Source: Kentomonas sorsogonicus
Taxonomy: Eukaryota > Euglenozoa > Kinetoplastea > Trypanosomatida > Trypanosomatidae
DNA: 64,000 nucleotides
Assembly (NCBI GenBank): GCA_030347455.1
Contig: JAQOSZ010000113.1
Coordinates: 1 to 64,000, forward strand
Direction of reading: 5' to 3'
The position numbers were made by a program, and so were the translations under genes. This document shows, in pieces, positions 52,522-62,927 of the stretch; position 1 is the stretch's first letter; each line of letters starts with the position of its first letter. The notes under the pieces are model-generated. The model made no database searches. It was not told the DNA's origin and saw nothing but the letters and a program-made list of their open reading frames with translations.

Positions 52522-53921
52522 CAGAAGCGGTGGCGGCCGCAATGCGAGAGGAATTTCTCAATTCTAATGGAGAAACCGTTAATTTCACTGCTACGGAGGA
52601 ATTTACATTTCCGCTGAGTGTAAACGGGAAATCGCTCTTTTCCTTTAATTATCACAATTTACCGCACCTCACATCATCTGTGGGGGATGAAAACGATAAT
52701 AATAATAACAGAAACAAAAACGACGGAAAGAAGAACAAGAATAATAATAACAACAATAATAATAATAATAATTCTTTGTTGCTTTCCCCTGATCCGAACT
52801 CTCTTACTCTTTGTATTGAGGGAAATACACTAAACACGTTAATTCAAATGTGTCTGGAGCACCCGAGCTTTAGCAATAATTACCTGTTGCAAAAATTAAA
52901 ACGAAAGTTTCCTTTTATTGCCCTGGCGGGTATTTCTACCGTAAAGAACAACACAGAGGGGCAGTTGGTGCTGGCGGACAACATTGAAATTAATAATAAT
53001 CAAAATAATAATAATCAAAATGATAATAATAATAAATTAATTCTGGTCGAAAATGACGATTTTAACATTTACCTACGGCACACGCATTTGAACTACAACA
53101 CCCTGTGGAAACAAAATTTCAAACAATGGAATAAATTATCGCAAATTCAGAGAGCCTTAAAAGTTCATTTTTTAAACTCTCGAGTGGAAACTCTTCTTTT
53201 TGTTCAGAACGAATTGCACGGAAACGCGGCCGTTAGTTTTCAGCCTTCCCACTCGTTTTCCAACCAAAATAATAATAATAGTAATAATAATAATGACAAT
53301 AATAATAATAGTAATAATAGTGATGGAGGTTTAGCTGGAGTAAACGCCAGTTTGTTTGCGTTTTTTACGAACCCCGAACATCAGCATTTCTTTAATCAGA
53401 GCGCTTTCTTGGCACTGGAGGATAATAATAATAATAATAATTTCTCACTTAATAATAATAATAACAGTAATAATAGTAATAAGAGTAAACATCGCCGTAT
53501 GATTTATAATAATCATAATAATCATAATTCGCATATCAACGGAAGTGTAAGTACGGTGTTGGAGGATTCAAAAAATGTATTTTCTCAGAATTTCTTTAAT
53601 AACATGACACTTTCCGATTCCATTTACTATTATTCTTTGATCAGCGATATTCAGAAGAATAGAGCCAATTTACTGTTTATTTATCAAAACGACAACTACG
53701 GAGACGATATTCAAATTGACCGAAGTGCTAATAATAATAATAATAATAATAATGTGCTCACATACACGACGAATCTAACATACAAAAACACTTATAGTAG
53801 TAATAGTAATAATAATAATAGTAATAATAATAAAAGTGGATCGGCTGAGGGGGGAAATAGCCATTTAACAGTCACTGGTAAACGTAAAGTTATTCCTCAT
53901 AATAATAATGGTGAATTTGAC

Positions 53922-53953
<32 letters not shown>

Positions 53954-56578
53954 TGACAGGAAATGGCTATTTCTTATACGACCCGTCCACTCTCCGGCGG
54001 GAAATTCAACACCGTTTATTTCGCCCCTCTTTTCTCTACTTGAGTAGCGGTAAAAGTCACAGCGGCGAAATAAATTCGTTCCTTCTTTCTCTCTCAGATG
54101 ATGCGGTTGTTTCTCTGTTTCACTCTGTCTTTAGTTTTGGCGATTTCCTCGACGCCTCCCCTCTCAACTCACACAAACCGCTACTGATGTTAAATAAAAA
54201 CATTCGCAAGCGAATCGATTCGTGCGCCGTATACATTCGTGAGAGTCCTGCGGAGAGAGGGAAACGACTCTTAAAAGCTAAAAACGCAATGATGAATAAA
54301 ATAAAAAAAGATCGGAGTCGTTGTTATGAATGGGTGTGTGAGAATCCGACCGTTTCCTTGTTATTTCCCCTCGCCCGCCGCTACAAAAAAGGGGGAGAAG
54401 TTAATCATAATAATAATAATAATAATAATAATTCTCTCTCATTTAATAGCGCTGCCGAGCTCTCTGAATTTATTTCCAACATTTTTTACACCGCCACACA
54501 CACCAACACTATTAGTTGGGTAGACGAACTGTTAATGACGGCGGAGGAATCAAGCAAGAACGATTATTTGTTTGAGGAGAGTTGCGCCGTTCATCAATCT
54601 CCTGAACATAATAATAATAATAATAATAATAATAGTGTATATAACAGAATTGTCTCTGCAAAGGGTAAGAAACGGATGCGGGAGGAAATGGAAAGTAAAG
54701 TGAATATTTTAGAAATTAATTCCGACTTTTCTTCGTCTGACACTTCCTCTTATTATTCATCTTCTTCCTCCAGCTCTTCTTTTGAGAGTGATACAGACGA
54801 CAACAACAGCAGTGACGGTGATGATAATACGGGTATAAATAAAAGAATAAGAAGAGTAATAATAATGCCTCGCAAACACTCGACAAAACACGGCAGTAAA
54901 CACCATCACCATCACCATCGTCACAGTAGGAAGAGTAAAGATAAACATAAAAGTAAAAGTAAAAGCAAACACGCAAGCAGACGCAGTCAGTATACTGTTC
55001 ACTCTTCTGATTCTTCATCTTCTTCTAACTCCGATTCTGATGATAACAATAATAATAATAATAATAATGAAAATAATGAAAATGAGGAGGAAATGGGTGG
55101 GAATTTCGACTCCTTCTTTTTTCACGCCTCTACTCCCAATTTTATGCCCAAAGCAACGCCGAAACTAAACGGAGGAGAGGGAAGAATAAAGAGGGGTGCC
55201 AAAATTAGAAAATTGGAAAATAATAATAATAATAATAGCAGTAAAAGTAACTCCGTTTCTCCACTTCCAATGAATAGTGCGAATTTTCCCGATAACTTTT
55301 CCCTTTCAATGACTCCTCTCAGTAGTTTTAACTTGAATGCAACTAATAATAATAATAATAATAATAATAATTTGGATGATAGTCTCTCACTTCCCCCTGC
55401 GGATCGCGAAAATGCTAATAATAATAGTGCGAGAAAATCTTCCAACAACAACAGCGGTAAATCCTCCCCTTTTAATCTTTACAATAATAATACTAATATT
55501 GATAATAATAATGATAATGATAATAATAATAATGATAATAATATGGAGAAAAATCAAAAGGATTATATTATGGGAGAGGAGGAGGCGGAGTCTTTTCTAT
55601 ACAAGGCACAAGTCTTATATTCTTACTTGGCATCGCTTCCCACCTTTAGGCAAGTTTTGCTTCAAATTTCTTCAAATTATGCCAACAGCGCTCACCACAA
55701 AAACAATAATAATTACAACAACAGTAATAATGAATAATAATTATAATAGTAATAATAATAATAAAATACAATGAAGCAACTATTCCCAACCATTGTGAGT
55801 AAAAAAGATGACATGAGTCGCATTTCTTCGTTGTTAATGGATCCTGTGGTAAAGGGTTTGACACAGACAGTTAATCATAGTAATCATCACCACCATCCCA
55901 ACTTATCATAATAATAATAATAATTTTAACAATAGAATAATAATAATCAGAATTATGATTATGACTTTGACTTTTCTTCTGTGAAGGACGCCTCGCAGGC
56001 GCGATTTTTCTTGTCCAATTTACTCTCTTTCCTCTCCATTTATATGCAATTTAAGGTGAATATTCTCGCCGGCGTTGCGACCGGTGATTTGTGTGTGTGT
56101 CCCGAATTTGTTCGGGACTTTCCGTTTTTATTTTTGGACGCTGATAATAATAATAATAATTATCAGAATAATAATCAGAATAATAATCAGAATAATAATA
56201 ATAAAGAAGAACGACCCTGATACTCCTCCCTTTTCCTTCACTCATTTGGAAGAAGTGCCGTTTGCTATGACAGATGATGTTATTTATACATTTACGGGGG
56301 AAAACAAAAAACAACAACAAAATAATAATAATCAGAATAATAATAATAATAATAATAATCAGAAGCAACAAATCGATCACAAATTAGAAATGGATAAAAT
56401 ACGAGCGTTACTCAGCCAACGCACACGCGTAACTCTTCCTTTTCGCTCAAAGGAAGAATTAAAGGAAGAAAATAATAATAATGATAATGTAAAGGAAGAG
56501 CCTCAAGTAAAAGTGGAGAAATCTGACGACGATGATGGAAATAGAATAATAATAATTAATTCATTCATAAGTATCTAA
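46714..56578 (+). CDS. Very long Asn-rich protein locus, unknown function, frame-interrupted
   Basis: About 3,290 codons if one gene. There is no spacer with a pyrimidine tract inside it, and coding character is continuous, so I treat it as a single locus. Near the N terminus is a Cys cluster, YCPPQCPRC with a later HVC (about 47288-47345) and VCALCG (about 47565-47585), suggestive of zinc binding. An acidic Ser/Asp region (about 47800-48080), hydrophobic and aromatic-rich segments (48900-52300), a KEKEEKKKEK stretch (about 52390-52435), LIQMCLEHPSFSNNYLLQKL (near 52840) and a His/Ser/Lys-rich patch (about 54880-55000) follow. At least twelve frame changes are needed, mainly at 46.9-50.1 kb, near 50966 and 53945 and after 55737. 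The stretches 50967-53940 and 53950-55737 are unbroken. I recognise no family. Two genes joined near 50966 cannot be excluded. Confidence 0.65.
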
Positions 56579-58046
56579 GCATTAATTATCTTCTACTTTT
56601 TTAACTTTTTTCACGTTCTCTAGCTATTATCACACACGTCTTTCCTCATAATATTACGGTTTTCAGAATTTCTTTATTTCCATTTAAAATCAAGGCTCAA
56701 ATTGTTGCTCTTTATGTTTTTTCTCTTGCTTGTATGCTCTGTTTTGCTCCTCTTTTTTTTCTACTCTTCTCTCTTCTCCATCTTTATTTACTAAACTAAT
56801 CATAATCTACTTATGTTTCATTCGTGTAATACAATGTTTTGACTAATTCTTCTTTTTTTTTTTCACTCTCTCTTATTATTTGCCCCCCCCCCCTTCTCAA
56901 CTACACTACACACACACACACACACATTCATTCCTACAACTCACACGCGTTTAATATATTTAACTTTTTTTCTTCTTTATTTGACGAATATCATTATCAT
57001 AATTCTTATTATTATTTGCTTCAGAGTAACAATAATACTGAATCGTTTAAAGAAAAGAAAGTAAGTAAGAATGCAATGATACAAATGACAAATGTACCAT
57101 GAAAACAAAAGATGCTACTCTGTGTTGATGTTGTTATGTGAATTGTTCAGCTTTAATCATTGTATGGATAGTAAAAGAAATAACAGTGTGTGTGTGTGTA
57201 TGATCAACTATTTTTAAATGGAAGAAGTATGTGAGGATTAAATGCTATAAAGGAATAAAATTTGTGCGTAGCACTTCACGCGTCACTACAATTATACTAA
57301 CATCTCTTCCTATTTTATTTTCCCTCTTTTTTTTAACTCAGAAGAAAAGAAAGAAAATCATAGTCAAAAAAAGGTATTAAGAAAGAGCATTGGATTAAAA
57401 GAAGAATTTTAGAAGAAATAAATAAATAATCAAAATAGAATTCAAAAATTGATTATTTTTTTCTTTATTTTTCCTTTATTTTCTTCATATTTCCGTTTGA
57501 AAAAAAAGTTTCACTTTCAATTTACAAAGGAAACTATTATTTTTAAAGGAGAAAAATAAGAAAAACACACAGAGAATAAGATCACTCAACAGTAATCTAT
57601 TTTTTCTGTGCGTCTGCGTATTTCTGCATTTTTTCCCCCTCTTTTTCCGTCCCTTCAAGCTGTTTTATTTTATTTCTCTGTCTTTCTATTACTAATACTA
57701 TTAAATTTGTTATCCCATCATTACCATTTCCTCTAAAACATTCGCTGTATATAAGATCAGAAGAACAAAAACTGTAGTTAATCCTACACAGAAACATCTA
57801 TTTTTCCTTATTAGAGCTAATAATTAAGAGCGACTCCTCAACACACAAAAACAAACAAAACTAAAAATATATCAAAAAAAAGTTGTTTTTATTACTATTT
57901 AAAAAGGAATTTTAAGCAATTAAAAAACTCAAAGTACATAATTACTATTATTATCAATTACTAATTACTAATTATTAATTATTAATTATTCTTTAACAAA
58001 AAAAAAGTAAAATCCGCAAAATCAAAACCACAAAATCCACAAAAAA
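56579..58046 (+). other. AT-rich intergenic region
   Basis: No gene is supported. A C run (56884-56893) and CA repeat (about 56906-56926) lie in the first part. A pyrimidine tract at about 57599-57656 is followed by AG at 57658-57659. Many AG dinucleotides lie between there and the start at 58047, so the acceptor is uncertain. Confidence 0.5.
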
Positions 58047-59003
58047 ATGCACCCCATTCTGTACGCCATTGAGAATTTCGGCGGTCTGCCGGCGCGTTTC
58101 ACCGGCGATCTGGCTGAGACGTGCTTTGACGACTATTTTGACTATCTCATTTATTTTGAGGTGCTGTACGTTTTACTCATTTACTATGGGCCCAAATTTA
58201 TGGAGCACCGCGAGCCATGGAACCTGCGATGGATGGTGGCGGTTTGGAATTTACTCCTCTCGCTCTTTTCCATCGGCGGAACGGTGGGGTGTCTGTCGGT
58301 GTTGATGTTTCTGCTCGAAACGAAAGGTTTTTACGAGGCGACGTGTGTGTTTAACCGACACTACATTTACGACGGGGAGTTTGCCTTTTGGATCTTTGCG
58401 TTTCTCTTTTCTAAAATTCCAGAAATGCTCGACACCGTGTTTCTTGTCTTGCAGAAAAAGCCGATTATTTTCCTGCACTGGTACCATCATCTGACGGTCG
58501 CTATTTTCTGCTGGTACGCCGGCAACTCTCTCATTCCTTCCGGCTTCTACTACGCCACTATGAATTACTTTGTGCATTCCATCATGTATATGTATTATTT
58601 CATGTGTTCTCTTGGTTTGCGCAAGTATATTAGGCCGATCGCGCCGCTGATTACGATGCTGCAGCTCTTGCAAATGGTCGCCGGCACCGTTGTCGTGTGT
58701 ATCACGGCTTATTATTCGTACGTAGACCCGCGCGGCTGCGGGGTGGACCGCCGCACGATTCGCATGGGGCTTGCCATGTACGGGTCGTACTTTTTTCTCT
58801 TCTTTTTGCTGTTTATTCATCTGTACATTACAAAGGATGCGAAGAAAGGGGGGAATAGCAGCGGGAAAAAGAAGAATGCGGCGGCGGCGGCGGCTGTGGA
58901 GGAAAATAATAATAATAATAATAATAATAAGGGAAAGAATGGGGCGGACGGCGTGAAAGAGGCAGCTGCCGCCGCCGGTGGCGAAAATAAGAAGAAGAAG
59001 TAA
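58047..59003 (+). CDS. ELO-family fatty acid elongase (3-ketoacyl-CoA synthase), copy 1
   Basis: 318 residues, a normal length. The enzyme condenses malonyl-CoA with an acyl-CoA in the ER membrane. The ELO signature is complete: KIPEMLDTVFLVLQKK, the histidine box HWYHH at residues 144-148 (58476-58490), MNYFVHSIMYMYYF at residues 172-185 and LQLLQMV further on. Seven hydrophobic segments can be traced. The C-terminal tail is Lys-rich and ends KKKK, consistent with ER retention, after one short poly-N run (about 58905-58930). Trypanosomatids use several ELOs in series (ELO1-3) for de novo saturated fatty acids and ELO4 for polyunsaturates; which member this is cannot be told by eye. The start follows an A-rich leader. 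Confidence 0.95.
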   Translation: MHPILYAIENFGGLPARFTGDLAETCFDDYFDYLIYFEVLYVLLIYYGPKFMEHREPWNLRWMVAVWNLLLSLFSIGGTVGCLSVLMFLLETKGFYEATCVFNRHYIYDGEFAFWIFAFLFSKIPEMLDTVFLVLQKKPIIFLHWYHHLTVAIFCWYAGNSLIPSGFYYATMNYFVHSIMYMYYFMCSLGLRKYIRPIAPLITMLQLLQMVAGTVVVCITAYYSYVDPRGCGVDRRTIRMGLAMYGSYFFLFFLLFIHLYITKDAKKGGNSSGKKKNAAAAAAVEENNNNNNNNKGKNGADGVKEAAAAAGGENKKKK

Positions 59004-61013
59004 AAGAAGAAAAGAAAAGAAAAGAATTAGGAATGAAAGGAAACACAAAGAGAAGAATTAGAGGGGGGAAAAGGAAGTGCGAGATTTTAATACTAATAAG
59101 GAAGTAGTGCATACAGAGGGATTTTTTCTTTTAATATTAAAGAAGATAATTAGATACATTTAAGGGATTTAGAAAAAGAAGAAGAATAAAGAAAGTAGTA
59201 TGTGAGATGAAATGTTGTTTTTTTTTTCGATTATGATGAAGGAAAGAGTGAATGAAGAACAAGAAGAAAAAAGGGGGAAGAAAAACAAGAAGAGAATCTT
59301 ATCAAAAATGAGAAGGGTCGAAAACTACTTGTACGAGACCTCTTTCGCTTTTTATGTTTCACTTTATCTTTTCTTCTCTGTGTTTTCTTTCCTCTTCGTT
59401 TTTCTCATCATCTATCGATTTACCGCTTTCGAATTAGAACTATTTTTTTTCTTTCTTTCTCTCTTTCCCTCTATCTGTAAGTATTTCTCTCTTTTTTTTT
59501 AAAAATGCTTCTGCCATGTATTTTTTGTAGCTACACTTTCTCCTACAAATTAGCGTTTTAAAACAAAAGTCTCAATTCCTATTAGTTCTTCCGTTTTATA
59601 CTCTTTTTTTTTTTACTTCTCCTCTCATTTCTCTTCCTTCTTTCTTCTCCATTTCCCTCTCTCTCTCTCTCTTTCTTTATCTATCTCTTATGAAACAAAG
59701 GTACACTCGTGCTTTGGTAGCCCGTTGTCTTTTACTTCAATCATTATTACTTTAAATAGTTAGTTCTGTATTTCTCTCCCTCTCACTTTCTATCTCCCTC
59801 TTCAATCTTTGAAGAGGGGTTCTTCTTCTTTTCATTTTTTTTACTCTTTTTCTCACACTGAATACTATTCAGTCTTTGTTATTTTATTTTATTTTATTGC
59901 TGTTTGTTGATTCCTCATAACTTTAACTTTTTGTTCTCTCTGTATTGTCTTTCTTTCTCTTTACCGATTCTAGTTGTATCAAGAGAAGAAGAGAGAGGAG
60001 GAAGAATGAAAAGAAGAATTACACATAAGTCTTGTGTAAAATATATATATAAATAAACCAAAATATCCATATTCCCAAATCAAATATATAGAAAGAGAGA
60101 GATATACAAAAAAAAAGACATTCACTTTTGCATAACAGCGAAAGGGGGGAAAGCAAAAGAGAGAAAAAAAACAGAAAAAAGAGAAGAGAATCAAAAACAA
60201 AATAACTTATCCCTTACATCCATGAATAATAAAGTGGAAGAAAGGTCAGAGAAGAGGAGAGGAGAAAGAGAGAAAAGGTATGTTTCTTTCTCTCTTTTTT
60301 TTGTTTTGCTCTTCCTTCTTTTTCTCTTTCTTCCTCTTTTTTTCCTCTCTTCATCCGACTTCTCTTTTCCCTTTTGCTCACTTTCTCTCTATTTATTCCT
60401 CGCTTTTTTTTCACTGACACACACACACACAGCAACTTTCTCTCTTTCCCTCTCTCTCTCTCTCTCTCGCTCTCTCGATCGCTCTTTGTTTTCTTCACTC
60501 TGTGCTATAACTATTTAAACATCTGTATTAAACAAAAAAAATGAAATGAAGGGAAAAAAAACGCTTTCCTTTTTTTTGCACTTGTGCATATGAATGTGTT
60601 TGGAATATGTCTTTTCCAATTTTTTCTCTCTCTTCGTCGTTATGAAGGGAAGAAGAAGAAAAAGGAATAGAAGAAAGAGTTTAAGATACAAAAACAAGGA
60701 GAAGGCTATTTTCTATATATTTTTTCTATTACTGTGAGTTTACTGTGTGTTTTTCGTTTGCTTGTTCAATTCAGCCTTATTCTCTTTAGTTAACAATGAA
60801 ATAATGGTCACTTTTTAAAAAAAAAAAGTGCTTAATAATTCATTCTTCGTTCTTCACTCTTTCCTCTTCCCTCGCTTCTGTTTTTTTGTCATATCATAAG
60901 AAATAATATCAAAGTTGAACCCAAATCCTTTAGAATCTTTACCACTTTCTTTCTTTTTTCCCCTTTTTGGCTTTGAGAATTTCCAGTTATCGTCTATTCA
61001 TTTCTGTATTTTC

Positions 61014-61015
61014 AG
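61014..61015 (+). promoter_or_regulatory. Predicted spliced-leader acceptor AG for the second elongase gene
   Basis: The AG of TATTTTCAG closes a T-rich stretch and is the best acceptor in the spacer. It would give a 5' UTR of about 395 bases containing A-rich DNA and the CA repeat. Inferred from motif only. Confidence 0.45.
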
Positions 61016-61371
61016 ATATTCAAAAAAAAAGAAAAGGAAAAGAAAAGAAAGGTAAGGTAAGGATAAAAGGACAACAAAAGTATCAAAAACTCTTGAAGGT
61101 TTAGAAAAAAAAAAGAACTACTTTTGTTTTGTTAATAAGACGCAACAGATATAAATCTTAACAAAAGTTAGAAGATTTCTTTTTTTAAAAAAACGCTGTA
61201 AAATAGCTCCAACAAAAAAAAAAAGAAATCGTCGCATCAAACAGCAACAACAACAAAAGCAAAAACAACAAAAGGAATACTAGTATTTCCGAATCAAAAC
61301 AAAGAAAAAAAAATAAAACAAATAAGCCTGTTTGTGCTGTTCGTTTACAAAAACAAAAAATAACAATAAAA

Positions 61372-61408
61372 TACACACACACACACACACACACAACACA
61401 CACACACA
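61372..61408. repeat. (CA)n repeat directly before a start codon
   Basis: About 17 CA units, one interrupted, end three bases before the ATG at 61411, so the repeat forms the last part of the 5' UTR. Confidence 0.85.
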
Positions 61409-61410
61409 AA

Positions 61411-62580
61411 ATGAGCGGTGTCTTCTCTTCCCTCAATCAATGGTGCCTGCAGCACCTAAACATTCCACAGACGGAGGAAATCATGTCTCAGCCGCATATT
61501 ATTCTTGCCATTCCTGTCGCGGCCTCTCTCGTATACATATTAATGGTTCTCGTTGTTCCCAAAACGTTTATGAAGGATCGGCAGCCGTTTCACCTGCGGG
61601 AGGCAAATATCGTCTGGAACTTGTTTCTGACTGTTTTTTCCACCGTTGGTATTATCATCACGGCGCCCCGCATGTATGAAATGGTGTGGTCGGAGAAGAT
61701 CTCTCTCTACTCGTCTTTTGACGCTTTTAACGGATTTAATAACGCTAAACACAATAATAATAATAAAATGGGCGGCGGGGCGGCACTGTATAACGAGCAG
61801 AGTCTCTTTTCTCACGAGGCGGTTTCTAAACTCTCCCCGGCTCTGCGGCGGAATATGGTTCCGTTTGATGACATTTCTAGTAAGAATAAGAATAATAATA
61901 ATAATAATGGGTTTTATTATCTTCAGGGCTCTGCTGATCTGGCCATGTGTGGTTACATGCCAGAGTTCTACAAGAAAGGCGCCGTCGGACTTTTTTGCTT
62001 CTTGTTCGGCATTTCCAAAATTCCCGAAATGATCGACACCTTCTTTCTCGTTTTCCAAAAGAAGCGCATCATTTTCCTGCACTGGTACCATCATATTACG
62101 GTGATGCTCTACTGCTGGCACGCGTGGGTGACGGCGATTTCCTCCGGATTAATTTTCACCACTATGAATTATTTTGTGCACTCCATCATGTACTTTTACT
62201 ACTTTATGTGTTCGATGGGGTACCGCAAGCTCGTGCGTCCGTTTGCGCCGATCATTACCATTCTGCAAATCTCGCAAATGGTCGTCGGCACAATTGTTTC
62301 CTTTTACGTGTTTTATCGCAAATTTATCGGTCCTGTGCTGTCCTCCCCGTATTTCCCTTCTTCCTCCTCTTCTTCTAATAATAATAATAATAATTACAAC
62401 GAGTGTGATGTGGGTAACGCCAACGCGGTTTTTGCTATTATTATGTACGTCAGCTACTTTTATCTGTTTGCCAAGTTGTTCGCAGATAGTTATCTGAAGC
62501 CCTGCAGCAGCGGTGGTAATGGTAAGAAACGTCCGGCTGCGGTCGCTAATAACAGTAATAATAATAATAACGCCAATTAA
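61411..62580 (+). CDS. ELO-family fatty acid elongase, copy 2 with inserted loop
   Basis: 389 residues. ELO motifs are complete: KIPEMIDTFFLVFQKK, HWYHH at residues 224-228 (62080-62094), MNYFVHSIMYFYYF from 62164 and LQISQMV. It is clearly paralogous to the upstream gene and differs in length: a region of about 60-80 residues containing two poly-N runs (about 61754-61768 and 61892-61909) lies between the second transmembrane segment and the KIPEM helix. A further Ser/Asn run (about 62356-62396) lies before the last transmembrane segment. The tail is Asn-rich and lacks the Lys-rich ER retention end of copy 1. It probably has a different chain-length preference, as is typical for tandem trypanosomatid ELOs, but this is inference. 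Confidence 0.94.
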   Translation: MSGVFSSLNQWCLQHLNIPQTEEIMSQPHIILAIPVAASLVYILMVLVVPKTFMKDRQPFHLREANIVWNLFLTVFSTVGIIITAPRMYEMVWSEKISLYSSFDAFNGFNNAKHNNNNKMGGGAALYNEQSLFSHEAVSKLSPALRRNMVPFDDISSKNKNNNNNNGFYYLQGSADLAMCGYMPEFYKKGAVGLFCFLFGISKIPEMIDTFFLVFQKKRIIFLHWYHHITVMLYCWHAWVTAISSGLIFTTMNYFVHSIMYFYYFMCSMGYRKLVRPFAPIITILQISQMVVGTIVSFYVFYRKFIGPVLSSPYFPSSSSSSNNNNNNYNECDVGNANAVFAIIMYVSYFYLFAKLFADSYLKPCSSGGNGKKRPAAVANNSNNNNNAN

Positions 62581-62895
62581 GTACAGTTTTGAAACGAATA
62601 AAGAGGAAGTAGAAAGTAGAAAGTTTAAAAGTGCTCAAGTAACACGTACGAAAGTTTTGCTGGCGCTTCTTTCCCACTTTTCTCTCTCTCTCTCTCTCTC
62701 TTTCTTTATTTCTTTATTTACTTAATTATTTTGTTATTTCATTATGAACGGACTGATTGAATCCCTCTGCACAATAATATATATATACTTGTATATAGAC
62801 AAAGAGAGAAAAAAAAACTAAAGTTATTGAAGAAAAAAAAACTCATCTTCTTAACACACTTATGCAAAAAAAAAAAATGAAGAAAAAAACACTTC

Positions 62896-62927
<32 letters not shown>

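Larger units (their letters stand above)
59004..61410 (+). other. Intergenic region between elongase genes
   Basis: No gene is supported in 2.4 kb of T-rich DNA. TC repeats lie at about 59660-59672 and 60448-60470. A pyrimidine stretch at about 60946-60968 and a second one ending TTTTCAG precede AG at 61014-61015. A CA repeat (about 61372-61408) abuts the next start codon. Confidence 0.6.

Noticed and set aside
4014-56578. Reassigned stop codons as in Blastocrithidia
   Set aside because: Breaks are frame shifts, not in-frame stops within conserved blocks, and kilobase-long frames end in ordinary stops.
4014-56578. Programmed ribosomal frameshifting as a general mechanism
   Set aside because: The junctions lack a common slippery sequence; both gains and losses occur in AAT, GAA, G and A runs. 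Kept only as an alternative to be tested.
12000-57000. Dictyostelium or Plasmodium origin because of poly-N
   Set aside because: The DUF1935 SKCRP array, single-strand gene order, lack of introns and pyrimidine-AG spacers point to a kinetoplastid.
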